Counted from the stretch's first letter, positions 37,318 through 46,326 are shown. The stretch is DNA of 64,000 nucleotides from Microbispora rosea subsp. aerata (GCF_014647835.1 NZ_BMPY01000032.1:19891-83890), one strand, 5' to 3'. Made by a program: numbers and translations. Notes: a model not told the origin generated them from the letters alone.

Positions 37318-38532
37318 GTGGAGACGGTGAAGGTGGGGATCGCCGGGCTCGGCGTGATCGCGCAGGTCGTCTACCTGCCCCTGCTGGCGCGGCGGCGCGA
37401 CCTGTTCCGGGTCGCGGCGGTGTGCGACCTCGACCGGGAGCACGCGGAGACGGCCGGCCGGGAGGCGGGCGTCCCGGCGTACGACGACCCGCTGGCGATG
37501 CTGGACGGGGGCGGGTTCGACGCGCTGATCGTGCTCACGCCGGGCTCCCACGGCCCGCTGGTGCGGGCCGCGCTCGAACGCGGCCTGTGGGTGCTGTGCG
37601 AGAAGCCGGTCGCCTACAGCAGGGCCGAGCTGAGCGGCTTTTCCGGCGAGCGGCTGATGGCCGGCTACATGAAGCAGTACGACCCCGCCTCCCAGCGGCT
37701 GCTCGAGGCGCTGCACGAGGCCGGGGGGCCGGGCGTGGTCCGCCACCTCGACGCCACCGTGCTGCATCCGTCGGAGGAGTCGCAGCTGCTGTTCGCCAGG
37801 GCGCGGACCGGGCGGCCCGATCCCCGGCGGGCGGCCTCCTTCGCGGAGGCCGACGAGCGGGCGCTCACCGCTGCCCTCGGCACCTCGTCGCAGCGGCTGC
37901 GGCGGCTGTACGCGGAGGTCCTGCTCGGCAGCCTCAGCCACGAGCTGTCGCTGATGCGGCTGTTCATCGGGCCGCCCGACACGGTGGACCACGTGGCCGT
38001 GTGGCCGGCGGACGCGTTCCCTCCGTCCCTGGAGGTCAGCGGGACGCTGGGGGGCGAGTGCCCGGGCAGGTACGGCATCCGGTGGCACCACCTGCCGAGC
38101 TACCCCGCCTACCACGAGGTCATGACGCTGCACCATGAGCACGGGTCGCTGGAGCTGCGCTTCCCCTCCCCGTACATGCTGAACACGCCCACCCGGCTGA
38201 CGATCACCTGCCGGGTCGGCACGACCGAGCGGACGATCCTCAACGAGGACGTCGCCGAGGCGTTCGAACGCCAGCTCCGCGCCTTCCACCGGTTCATCAC
38301 CCAGGAAGAACCGCCGCTCACCGGACTGGACGGGGCGCTGGAGGATATCGTCACGGCGCAGCGGATCGTCCACCGGTACGCACGCTGGGCGGGCATCCCC
38401 ATCGGCGGGGAGTGCGCCCGGGAGGTCACCGGCGCCCCGCGGGAGGCGACCGCCGGGGCCGACAGCAGCTACGCCGAGGAGGGCGCGAGTGGAGCCGTCA
38501 GCGGTCACGCCGAGGGGAGCCTCAGCAGATAG
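37318..38532 (+). CDS. Gfo/Idh/MocA family oxidoreductase
   Basis: 404 residues from a GTG at 37318 with GGAGGAGGG upstream. Rossmann fold GIAGLGVIAQVVYLPLLARR at the start, LDREHAETAGREAGV, LTPGSHGPLVRAALERGLWVLCEKPVAY with the family's EKP signature, and HELSLMRLF in the C-terminal domain. It should oxidise or reduce a sugar or inositol derivative with NAD(P). The last 40 residues are low-complexity. Its 3' end overlaps the mannosidase start by 44 bases, so the two are coupled. Confidence 0.88.
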   Translation: METVKVGIAGLGVIAQVVYLPLLARRRDLFRVAAVCDLDREHAETAGREAGVPAYDDPLAMLDGGGFDALIVLTPGSHGPLVRAALERGLWVLCEKPVAYSRAELSGFSGERLMAGYMKQYDPASQRLLEALHEAGGPGVVRHLDATVLHPSEESQLLFARARTGRPDPRRAASFAEADERALTAALGTSSQRLRRLYAEVLLGSLSHELSLMRLFIGPPDTVDHVAVWPADAFPPSLEVSGTLGGECPGRYGIRWHHLPSYPAYHEVMTLHHEHGSLELRFPSPYMLNTPTRLTITCRVGTTERTILNEDVAEAFERQLRAFHRFITQEEPPLTGLDGALEDIVTAQRIVHRYARWAGIPIGGECAREVTGAPREATAGADSSYAEEGASGAVSGHAEGSLSR

Positions 38533-41521
38533 CGGCACGATCGTGGTGGTCCCGCACACGCATTGGGACCGCGAGTGGTACCTGCCCTTCCAGCGGTTCC
38601 GGGCCGGGCTGGTGCGGGTGCTCGACGAGGTCCTGGACGCGCTGGCCGCCGACCCCGCCTACCGCTTCACGATGGACGGCCAGCTCGCGGCGATCGAGGA
38701 CTACCTGGAGATACGGCCGGAGCGGCGCGCCGACGTCGCCCGGTTCGTCGCCGAGGGACGGCTCGCCGTCGGGCCCTGGCTGATCCTCGCCGACGAGTTC
38801 CTGTGCTCGGGCGAGACCCTGCTGCGCAACCTGGAGTACGGCATGCGGGGCGCCGCCGCGCTCGGCGGCGCCATGCCCGTCGGCTACCTGCCCGACCAGT
38901 TCGGCCACTGCGCCCAGATGCCGCAGATGCTGGCGCTGGCGGGGCTGCGCCTGGCGTGCCTGTGGCGCGGCGTGCCCGCGCGCGTGGACCGCGACAGCTT
39001 CGACTGGACCGGCGCCGACGGCACCACGATCAGGACCCGCTACCTGCCCGGCGGGTACGGCAACGCCTCCGGCCTGTTCACCGGCCCGGCCGAGGGGATG
39101 CCCGACCGGGTGTCGGCCTTCGCCTCCGCGGCGCGCGCCTGGGCGGCGGGCGGCACGCTGCTGGCGATGTGCGGCGCGGACCACTCGGCGCCCGCCCGCG
39201 AGATCACCGCGTGGGGGCTGCGCGTCGCCACCCTCGCCGAGGCGCTGACCGGCGAGCCGGCCGCCGGGGAGGTGCCGCGGGTCGCGGGCGAGCTGCGCTC
39301 GCACGCGCGGGCCAACCTCCTGCCCGGGGTGATCTCGGCCCGGGTGCCGCTCAAGCAGGCCATGGCGCGGGCCGAGCGGGTGCTGATCCGCTACGCGGAA
39401 CCGCTGTCCGCGCTGTGGCTCGCCGATCGGACGGCCTGCCGGCGTTTGATCGACATGGCGTGGCGGTCGGTGATCGCCTGCACCGGGCACGACTCCGTCA
39501 CCGGGTGCGGCTCGGACGAGACCGCCCAGCAGGTGGCCGCCAGGATCGCCGAGGCCGGGCAGACCGCCCAGGCGGTCGTGGACACGGTGGCGGCGTCCCT
39601 CGCCGAGGCCGCGCCGAAGGGCTCGCTCGTGGTCGTCAACCCCTCGCCGTACGAACGGACCGGCCTGGTGCTCGCCGACCTGCCGGAGGACCGCGCCGCC
39701 CTGGTGGACGACCGGGGGCGTCCCGTGCCGCTGCAGCGGCTCGAACACGCTCCCACCCTGCTCGACGAGACCGTCATGGACGACCTGGCGCGGCTTCTCG
39801 GGCGCGTCCACGAGCGGGAGCTGTACGGCCATGAGATCGTCTCCTGGCATGCCGGGGACGGCGTGTTCACCGTCACCGTCAGCCGGCACGCCCGCGGCGC
39901 GTACGCCTACGAGGACCTGCGCCGGGCCGTCCTGGAGGCGGGCCCGGGGCCGTGGATCGTCCGCACGGCGGCCGAGCCCGTCGTCACCGTGGCCGCGCTG
40001 GTCACCGTGCCGCCGCTCGGCCGGGCCGTCCTCACCGCCCGTCCGCCCGCGCCCGGCCTGCCCGCCCCCGTCGCGCACGCCCTGCGGACCGATCCGTACG
40101 GGTTCGAGCCGGTGCTGGACAACGGGCTGCTGCGGGTGCGCGTGGCGGACGACGGCACGCTCGCCCTGCGCGGGGCGGACGGCGTGGAGGTCCGCGGCGT
40201 CGGGCGGATCGTCCACGGCGCGGACGCCGGCGACACCTACAACTACGCGCCCGCGCCGGGCGACCGGCCCGTCGACCGGCCCGCGCGCGTGTCCGTCGAG
40301 GAGATCTGCTCGGGCCCGCTGACCGGGGCCTACGAGATCGTCCGGGTGTACGACTGGCCGGCCGGGGCGGGCGACGACGCCACCGTGCCGACGGCCGTCA
40401 CGACCCGGGTGGAGCTGCGGGCGGGCGAGCCGTTCGCGCGGTGCGAGATCACCATGGACGTGCGCTGCCGCGACCACCGCGTCCGCTGGCACGCCCCGCT
40501 GCCCCGCACGGCGGCCGAGTCGTACGCCGAGGGGCAGTTCGCCGTGGTCCGGCGCGGGCTCACCGCCGAAGGCGGGGGCGGCGAGCGGCCGGTCGCGACC
40601 TTCCCCGCCGAGTCGTTCGTGGCCGCCGGCGGCCTGGCGGTGCTGCTCGACCACGTCACCGAGTACGAGGTCACCGGCGGCGGGGCCGAGCTGGCGCTGA
40701 CGCTCGTGCGGTCCGTGGGGTGGCTGTCCAGGAACCGCAACCCCTACCGGGACGAGCCCGCCGGGCCCGAGATGCCCACCCCCGGCGCCCAGTGCCAGGG
40801 GCCGCTGACCGTGCGCCTGGCCGTCCTGCCGTACGCGGGCGAGTGGCACGACGCGGGGCTGCCCGCGCTCGCGGAGGAGTTCCGGCACGACCTTCTCGCC
40901 GTACCGGGCACCGGCCGAGCATCCGGCACGAGTGGGAACGGCACAGCCGGGAACGGCGCAGGCCGGGACGGCGCGAGTCCGAATCACACAGGCTGGGACG
41001 GCGCGAGCGGGGGCGGCGCGGCCCGGGACGACACCAGTGGGAGCGGCACAGCCGGGGGTGACGCAGCCGGGAGGGACGCGAGCGCGAACCACGCCCGTCG
41101 GGACAGCGCGAGCGGGGGCGGCACAGGCGGGAGTGACGCAGCCGGGAACGACTCAGGCGAGAGCGGCATGGGTCAGAACGGCGCAGGCTGGGACGGCGCG
41201 AGTGGGGGCGGCACAGCCGGGAACGGCCGTCTCGCGATCAGTGGGGACGGCGTCGTGATGGCGGCCCTGCGCGAGCGGGACGGACGGCTGGAGGTCCGCC
41301 TGGTGGCCGAGCATCCCACGGCCACCGAGGCGGTCGTCCGGGGAGATTTCACCGCCGCCTGGACGGCCGACGTTCAGGGCTCTCCCCTGTGCCCTCTGGA
41401 GGTGTTTCACGACGACGGGGCGGACCGGTCCGGGTCCGGCTCATCGCGTTCATCGTGGCGAGCGGTGCGTGTCCCGCTCAGGCCCTTCGAGATCGCGACC
41501 GTTCATCTCGCCGTGGCGTAA
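38489..41521 (+). CDS. Glycoside hydrolase family 38 alpha-mannosidase with internal minisatellite
   Basis: 1010 residues from a GTG at 38489 with GGAGGGCG upstream. GH38 signature VVPHTHWDREWYLPFQ begins near residue 20 (zinc-binding His and Asp). GYLPDQFGHCAQMPQML holds the nucleophile Asp and CTGHDSVTGCG a further zinc His. Middle and C-terminal beta domains follow (PYGFEPVLDNGLLRVRVADDG). Residues 816-910 are a low-complexity insert of 19 pentapeptides encoded by a 15-bp repeat, rare in this family. No signal peptide, so it may act on imported or intracellular mannosides. Encoded after the oxidoreductase. Confidence 0.9.
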   Translation: MEPSAVTPRGASADSGTIVVVPHTHWDREWYLPFQRFRAGLVRVLDEVLDALAADPAYRFTMDGQLAAIEDYLEIRPERRADVARFVAEGRLAVGPWLILADEFLCSGETLLRNLEYGMRGAAALGGAMPVGYLPDQFGHCAQMPQMLALAGLRLACLWRGVPARVDRDSFDWTGADGTTIRTRYLPGGYGNASGLFTGPAEGMPDRVSAFASAARAWAAGGTLLAMCGADHSAPAREITAWGLRVATLAEALTGEPAAGEVPRVAGELRSHARANLLPGVISARVPLKQAMARAERVLIRYAEPLSALWLADRTACRRLIDMAWRSVIACTGHDSVTGCGSDETAQQVAARIAEAGQTAQAVVDTVAASLAEAAPKGSLVVVNPSPYERTGLVLADLPEDRAALVDDRGRPVPLQRLEHAPTLLDETVMDDLARLLGRVHERELYGHEIVSWHAGDGVFTVTVSRHARGAYAYEDLRRAVLEAGPGPWIVRTAAEPVVTVAALVTVPPLGRAVLTARPPAPGLPAPVAHALRTDPYGFEPVLDNGLLRVRVADDGTLALRGADGVEVRGVGRIVHGADAGDTYNYAPAPGDRPVDRPARVSVEEICSGPLTGAYEIVRVYDWPAGAGDDATVPTAVTTRVELRAGEPFARCEITMDVRCRDHRVRWHAPLPRTAAESYAEGQFAVVRRGLTAEGGGGERPVATFPAESFVAAGGLAVLLDHVTEYEVTGGGAELALTLVRSVGWLSRNRNPYRDEPAGPEMPTPGAQCQGPLTVRLAVLPYAGEWHDAGLPALAEEFRHDLLAVPGTGRASGTSGNGTAGNGAGRDGASPNHTGWDGASGGGAARDDTSGSGTAGGDAAGRDASANHARRDSASGGGTGGSDAAGNDSGESGMGQNGAGWDGASGGGTAGNGRLAISGDGVVMAALRERDGRLEVRLVAEHPTATEAVVRGDFTAAWTADVQGSPLCPLEVFHDDGADRSGSGSSRSSWRAVRVPLRPFEIATVHLAVA
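40934..41218 (+). repeat. 15-bp minisatellite, 19 copies, inside the alpha-mannosidase gene
   Basis: Nineteen degenerate copies, typical units GGGAACGGCACAGCC and GGGACGGCGCGAGT plus one base, all in frame. They encode pentapeptides such as GNGTA, WDGAS, RDGAS, GGGTA and GSDAA. Repeats of 15 bp keep the reading frame whatever the copy number. Confidence 0.9.
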
Positions 41522-42033
41522 CGAGCGGTGATCTCACGTTGTGACCCGACGTGCCGGTGCTCGGCGGGTCGTAGCCTGACCGGTGGTCAGCTCACGGCTG
41601 TGACCCGGCGGGCCGGCGTCCGGCGAGTCGTGGCCTGGCGGACGGTGATCTCACGGCTGTGGCCTGACGGACTGGTGCCCGGTGGATCACGGCCTGGCGT
41701 GTTCGGCCCGAGGGGTCCCGCCATGTCGGGCGGGGCGGGGCGGGTGGACGCCACGGCGGACGCCCGTGAGGCTCCCGCGAGGCTGCCAGGACGCCCGTGA
41801 GGCCGCCAGACCACCAAGACCGCCGAGCCTGCCAAGATCGCCAAGGCCGCTCCCGCTGCCGAGACCACCGAGCCTGCCAAGACCCCACGGCTTCCAAGAC
41901 CGCTACCGCCGCTACGGCTGCCAGGGCCGCCGACCGGGACCGCACAGCCGGGCCGCCGTCAGGCGGGTCGGGAGAGAGGTCTCCGGGGCCGGTGGCGGTG
42001 GCCCCGCCACCGGCCCGGACGCCTCCGTCGGGG
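41522..42033. other. Gene-free repetitive region between the mannosidase gene and pup
   Basis: 512 bases without a supported gene. It holds the tandem repeat at 41527-41698. A second, purine/pyrimidine-skewed stretch at about 41800-41945 has CGAGCCTGCCAAGA twice and several CCAAGA units. The end is a GC-rich segment downstream of pup. Confidence 0.5.
41527..41698. repeat. Three degenerate 55-62 bp tandem repeats
   Basis: Units start at 41527, 41582 and 41644, each opening with GGTG(A/G)TC...CTCACG and ending with a CGTAGCCTGAC/CGTGGCCTGGC-type motif. Unit lengths are about 55, 62 and 55 bases. Location is directly after the mannosidase stop codon. Confidence 0.7.
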
Positions 42034-42243
42034 TTACTGCCCGCCCTTCTGCACGTAGGAACGGACGAACTCCTCGGCGTTCTCCTCGAGGACCTCGTCG
42101 ATCTCGTCCAGGATCGCGTCGACGTCGTCGGTGAGCTTCTCGTGGCGCTCCTGGACGTCCGAGGACGTCTGCGCCTCGACCTCCTCGACCTCGTGCTCCT
42201 GGCGCCCTGCCTGCTTCTGGCCGCCGGTCTCCTTCGTCGCCAT
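42034..42243 (-). CDS. pup: Prokaryotic ubiquitin-like protein Pup
   Basis: 69 residues from the ATG at 42243, which has GGAGG 8 bases upstream; a start three codons earlier would overlap it. Begins MATKETGGQKQ, has the acidic central helix region (LTDDVDAILDEIDEVLEENAEEFVRSY) that binds the Mpa coiled coil, and ends in GGQ. The terminal Gln means Dop must deamidate it to Glu before PafA can attach it. It is an isolated gene here, flanked by repeats downstream and a divergent kinase gene upstream, instead of lying next to prcB. Confidence 0.97.
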   Translation of the reverse strand: MATKETGGQKQAGRQEHEVEEVEAQTSSDVQERHEKLTDDVDAILDEIDEVLEENAEEFVRSYVQKGGQ

Positions 42244-42512
42244 CCCTGACACCTCCGCTGCTCGGGGGGACGCCTTTCCTCATATCTTCCCCGAACCGAC
42301 CGACAATGCGCGCGAAAGGGCGTGCGATCTTCGAGCCGGATCCGGGGCCGGACACCCGGTGCGCGCCGGGAAGGCAGACCCACGGGACGCCTGCGCTCTT
42401 TCACCGGATCGTTATCTACCTCACACTCCCCGTGGCCGCCTTTCGGCGCAGAGCGACCACATCCGGGACGACAATTGATGGATCACGGGACGACCTAGCG
42501 CACGGGTGGTCG

Positions 42513-43562
42513 ATGGCATCGCACGCACGGCAACTGCTGGCGGATCGGTACAGGTTGCTGACGCCTTTCCGGCGGGACGGCGGAGGCATCATGTGGCAGG
42601 CGCATGATCTTCGCCTCAAACGAGATGTCGCGATCAAGGAAGTGCAGCCGCCGTACCGCATGGACGTGGCCGACCTGGCCGCCGCCCGCCGGCAGGCCCT
42701 GCGGGAGGCCCGCTCCGCGGCCCGGCTCAGCCACCCCGCCGTCATCACCGTGCACGACCTGCTGGAGGACAAGGGCCGGCTCTGGATCGTGACAGAGCTT
42801 CTGCAGGGCCTCACGCTGAGCGACACCGTGCGCCACCTCGGGCGGCTGCCGGTGCACTGGGCGGCCTGGGTGGGCTTCCAGCTCCTGTCGGGCGTACGGC
42901 ACGCGCACTCGATGGGTGTGGTCCACGGGGACATCCGGCCCGCCAACGTCATGCTGACCGAAGACCGGGTGGTGCTGACCGATTTCGGCATCGCCGCCTT
43001 CGAGCGGGACCCGTCCGGGTCCACCACCGTGCCCGTGGCGCGGTCCGGCGCCTATCTCGCCCCGGAGCGGCTGCGCGGGAAGGGCCTGGCGCCCTCCGCC
43101 GACCTGTGGTCGTTCGGCGCCACGCTGTACTGCGGGGTGGAGGGGCGGCCGCCGTACCCGCCCGCGAACGGCCCGCTGCCGGCCGCCGTGCTGCTCGGCC
43201 GCGAGCCGGAGCCGCCGCGCCGGGCGGGCCCCCTGCGGCCGCTGCTGGAGGGCCTGCTGCGGCACGACCCGGCCGAACGACTCACCGTGGACGAGGCGAT
43301 GCACATGCTCGTGGACGTGCTGCGGCGGCAGGGCATTCCGGCCGCGACGCCGGGCCGGACGGCCGGCGAGCTGCCCAGCCGCACCACGGTCAGACCGAGC
43401 GGGGCGCAGCCCTACGGCCGTCCCCCCGCGCACGCGTCGTGGCGGTCCGGCGAGTTCACCCCGGTGCGCCTGCACGATGTGGACGCGCATCGCCGGGACA
43501 ACCCCTACTGGCCCGCCTCGACCACCCGGCCACGCCGGCACGGCCCGCCGCGCCTCCCGTAA
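42513..43562 (+). CDS. Serine/threonine protein kinase (cytosolic)
   Basis: 349 residues from the ATG at 42513 (GGGTGG 5 bases upstream). Kinase domain fills about residues 10-270: glycine loop RRDGGGIMWQA, VAIKEV lysine, catalytic HGDIRPANVM (Arg of HRD replaced by Gly), LTDFGIAAF and AYLAPERL. The C-terminal 80 residues are Pro/Arg-rich and disordered. There is no transmembrane helix or PASTA domain, unlike PknB-type receptors. Divergent from pup, 270 bases between starts. Substrates unknown. Confidence 0.9.
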   Translation: MASHARQLLADRYRLLTPFRRDGGGIMWQAHDLRLKRDVAIKEVQPPYRMDVADLAAARRQALREARSAARLSHPAVITVHDLLEDKGRLWIVTELLQGLTLSDTVRHLGRLPVHWAAWVGFQLLSGVRHAHSMGVVHGDIRPANVMLTEDRVVLTDFGIAAFERDPSGSTTVPVARSGAYLAPERLRGKGLAPSADLWSFGATLYCGVEGRPPYPPANGPLPAAVLLGREPEPPRRAGPLRPLLEGLLRHDPAERLTVDEAMHMLVDVLRRQGIPAATPGRTAGELPSRTTVRPSGAQPYGRPPAHASWRSGEFTPVRLHDVDAHRRDNPYWPASTTRPRRHGPPRLP

Positions 43563-43668
43563 ACGCGCTCGCGCCGGCCGTCCACGGCCGGACGCCGGCG
43601 GCGGCTCGTCCGCGTCCCTCGCGCGGAAGAACCGCCGGGCCGGTCGTCCTTCCCTCGGCGGGCGCGGG

Positions 43669-44079
43669 TCAGTCGTCGTGGCCCCGGCCGTGACGCCCGT
43701 GATCGTCGTGATCGTCGTGGTCGTCGTGGTCGTCGTCGATCCGGAACTTGACGATCTTCCCGTCGGCCGTGGAGACGTACACGTCGTACTCGCGGTGGCC
43801 CTTGCGGAGCTCGACCTGCCACACGCGGTGGCCGTGCTCCCACTCACGCTCGACCTCGGTGACCCGGGCGCCGGGCACCCGCCGCTTGGCGATCGCGATC
43901 GCCTCGCTCCGGCTGATGTCGGCGGAGCTCGGCACGGTGGAGGCGGTCGCGGCGGCGGACGACGAGGTGAGGGCGGAGGCCGGCGTCGCGGCGGTAGCGG
44001 AGGCGACGGCCGCCCCACCGGCGGTCAGGGCGGCGAGGGCCGTGGTGGCGGCGAGAGCGATCTTCGTTGTTTTCCTCAT
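43669..44079 (-). CDS. Secreted PepSY-domain protein with His/Asp-rich tail
   Basis: 136 residues. Signal peptide (MRKTTKIALAATTALAALTAGGAAVASA), Ser/Ala/Thr linker, then a PepSY domain (about 55-112, ISRSEAIAIAKRRVPGARVTEVEREWEHGHRVWQVEL, YVSTADGKIVKFRID). The end is DDDHDDHDDHDDHGRHGRGHDD, a likely metal-binding tail. Only 35 bases after the histidine kinase gene on the same strand, so it should be the third cistron of the response-regulator/kinase operon and may modulate the sensor outside the cell. Confidence 0.87.
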   Translation of the reverse strand: MRKTTKIALAATTALAALTAGGAAVASATAATPASALTSSSAAATASTVPSSADISRSEAIAIAKRRVPGARVTEVEREWEHGHRVWQVELRKGHREYDVYVSTADGKIVKFRIDDDHDDHDDHDDHGRHGRGHDD

Positions 44080-44114
44080 GACCCCACCGTCGCAGCGATC
44101 ATGCTAGGGCCGCG

Positions 44115-45410
44115 CTAAGCCATCCCTAAAACCAGGCGCACTTCCGCGCCGCCCAGATCGGACGCGCCGAGGGTCAGGAAGCCGCCCGACTCCTGCGCCA
44201 CCCGACGGGCGATGTCGAGGCCGAGGCCGGTCGATCCGGCCCCGCTCTCCCCCCGCCTCAGCGGGTCGCCCGGGCCGAAGCCCGGACCGGCGTCCGACAC
44301 CGTGAGCACCACCGTGCCGCCCTTCCCCGCGGCGGCGTCCGCGGCGGCGTCGCCGGCGGTGAGGCGGACGCGGAACGACGCGCCGTCGGGGGTGTGCGCG
44401 AAGACGTTGCCGAGGAGGGCGTCGACGCAGGCGGCGAGGTCCTCGGCGGAGACCGCCACCGGCAGCGGGCCGGGGGCCAGGTCGAGCTCGACGGCCCTGG
44501 ACTGGTCTTCGGCGAGCACCGACCAGAACGCCACCCGGTCGCGCACGACCGGGACGGCGTCGCACGCGGCCCGTTCCCGTGACCGCCGCCGGACGTCGTT
44601 GATCACCGCGGTGACCGCGCGCTCCAGCGCGTCCACGCGCGCCTCGATCCTGGCCGCCTCTTCGGGGTCCGACAGCGACTCCGCCTCCAGCCGCAGGCCG
44701 GTGAGGGGGGTTCGCAGCCGGTGGGAGAGGTCCGCCACGGTCTCCCGCTCCTCGGCGAGGAGGTCCGAGATGCGTCCCGCCAGGTGGTTGAGCGCCAGGC
44801 CGGCCGTACGCACCTCGGGCGGGCCGAGCGGCGTCGCCCGGGCGGTCAGGTCGCCCCTGGCGAGGCGGTGCGAGACCTCGGCGAGCGCCGTGGTCGGCCG
44901 GACGATCGCGCGGGCGAGCCGGTCGGCGACGAGCATGCCGACGCCGACCAGGGCGACCCCGAGGATCAGCAGCGCCAGCCACGTCTGGTGCACGCCGCGC
45001 ATCAGGTCGCCGTCGCTCAGGAAGGCGCGGACGACGGCGGTGCCGCCCGGCGCCCCCTGGACCGCCACCAGGATCTCCCGGCCGCCCGGCGTCTCCGCCG
45101 ACAGGCTGCGGCCACGGGCCGCGAGCTCCACCGCGGGCGTGCGGGCCGCGGCGGCTCCGAGCACCCGGCCGTCGGCCAGGAAGACCGTCACCGGGTGGCC
45201 GCTCGACGCGCCCACCTGCTCCGCGGTCAGCCGCAGCGTCTCCTCGTCCACCGTGCCGACCGCCACCGCGACCGACTCGGCGGCCCGGGTCGCCGAGGCC
45301 ACGGCCTCGCTGCCCGCCACGGAACGGACCAGCAGCGCCAGCGGCACGAGCAGGGCCACGAGCACCAGTGACGTCGTCGCCGCGACGAGGACCGCGAGCC
45401 AGCGTCTCAC
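44115..45410 (-). CDS. Sensor histidine kinase
   Basis: 431 residues, GTG at 45410 with GGAGGGGG upstream. Two membrane helices (about 5-28 and 145-165) enclose an extracellular sensor. HAMP is at about 165-220, the phosphorylation site His in DLSHRLRTPLTGL, then N box LLGNVFAHTPDG, DAGPGFGPGD and GLGLDIARR. Partner of the OmpR-type regulator at 45553-46233 and followed by a PepSY gene. Signal unknown. The 142-base gap to the regulator gene carries short repeats. Confidence 0.92.
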   Translation of the reverse strand: MRRWLAVLVAATTSLVLVALLVPLALLVRSVAGSEAVASATRAAESVAVAVGTVDEETLRLTAEQVGASSGHPVTVFLADGRVLGAAAARTPAVELAARGRSLSAETPGGREILVAVQGAPGGTAVVRAFLSDGDLMRGVHQTWLALLILGVALVGVGMLVADRLARAIVRPTTALAEVSHRLARGDLTARATPLGPPEVRTAGLALNHLAGRISDLLAEERETVADLSHRLRTPLTGLRLEAESLSDPEEAARIEARVDALERAVTAVINDVRRRSRERAACDAVPVVRDRVAFWSVLAEDQSRAVELDLAPGPLPVAVSAEDLAACVDALLGNVFAHTPDGASFRVRLTAGDAAADAAAGKGGTVVLTVSDAGPGFGPGDPLRRGESGAGSTGLGLDIARRVAQESGGFLTLGASDLGGAEVRLVLGMA

Positions 45411-45476
45411 CGGCCCCCTCCTGGGTCAGCGGGGTCCGCATCGCCGGCGCGGGCCGCCGTACCGGCCGTGGGGAGA

Positions 45477-45562
45477 CGTCCTATGAGGGGACGGCTCATG
45501 TGGGGATCGCTCACGAGAGGGCGTCTCATGAGGGCACTTACGCGGAGGCGTCTCATGAGGGG
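45477..45562. repeat. Five degenerate 14-bp repeats between regulator and kinase genes
   Basis: Copies of CGTCTCATGAGGGG-type sequence at 45477, 45492, 45508, 45522 and 45549 (spacing about 15, 16, 14, 27). The last copy covers the regulator's stop codon. On the coding (minus) strand they read CCCCTCATGAGACG. Confidence 0.7.
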
Positions 45563-46233
45563 GCGACGAGGCGGACGCCCACGCCCCGGACGGTCTGGAG
45601 GTAGCGCGGTTGCTGGGCGGTCTCCCCGAGCTTGCGGCGCAGCCAGGACAGGTGGACGTCGACCGTCTTGTCGGTGCCCCCGTAGGGGATCCGCCAGACC
45701 TCGGTGAGCAGCTCGCGCTTGGTGACCACCTGCCCGGCCCGCGCCGCCAGGTAGTGCAGCAGGTCGAACTCGCGCGGCGTCAGGTCCAGCGCGACGCCGT
45801 CGAGCGTCGCCTCCCGGGTGCCCGGGTCCACCCGCAGCGCCCCGACGGTCAGCGAGGTGTCCTCGCGGACGGTCTCCACGCGGCGCAGCACGGCCCGGAT
45901 GCGGGCGTCGAGCTGCGCGGCGCTGTACGGCTTGACCACGTAGTCGTCGGCGCCCGCGTCGAGCAGGCGGACCATCTCGGCCTCCTCATCCCTGGCGGTC
46001 GCCACGATGACCGGGATCCGGCTCACCGCTCGGAGCATGCGCAGCAGGTCGGCGCCGTCCATGTCCGGCAGGCCGAGGTCGAGCACGACGATGTCCGGAC
46101 GGTCCTCCACGACCGACCGCAGGCCGTCGAGGGCGGTGGAAGCGGAGGAGACGGCGTGCCCGCGGTCGCGCAGGCTCCGGGTGAGGGAGCCGCGGATCGG
46201 GGCGTCGTCTTCGATGAGGAGCACGCTTGGCAT
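45553..46233 (-). CDS. OmpR-family response regulator
   Basis: 226 residues. Receiver domain 1-118: LLIEDDAPIRGSL with the acidic pair, VVLDLGLPDMDG with the phosphorylated Asp, VATARDEE and YVVKPYS. DNA-binding winged helix at about 125-223 (LTPREFDLLHYLAARAGQVVTKRELLTEVW, DVHLSWLRRKLGE). First cistron of the regulator-kinase-PepSY operon. It is divergent from the small membrane protein gene at 46327, which it may control. Confidence 0.94.
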   Translation of the reverse strand: MPSVLLIEDDAPIRGSLTRSLRDRGHAVSSASTALDGLRSVVEDRPDIVVLDLGLPDMDGADLLRMLRAVSRIPVIVATARDEEAEMVRLLDAGADDYVVKPYSAAQLDARIRAVLRRVETVREDTSLTVGALRVDPGTREATLDGVALDLTPREFDLLHYLAARAGQVVTKRELLTEVWRIPYGGTDKTVDVHLSWLRRKLGETAQQPRYLQTVRGVGVRLVAPS

Positions 46234-46326
46234 TTGGCCGCTACGTTAGCCCTCCGCACTCGGCGGCATAAGTCCGTTATCCGGGTCTTAGCACTCCCTT
46301 AGCGTCAACGATGCGAGAGTGGGCGG

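Noticed and set aside
35899-38559. 886-codon minus-strand frame opposite the PHP and oxidoreductase genes
   Set aside because: Low-complexity His/Arg/Gly composition and no ribosome site; antisense of two well-supported genes.
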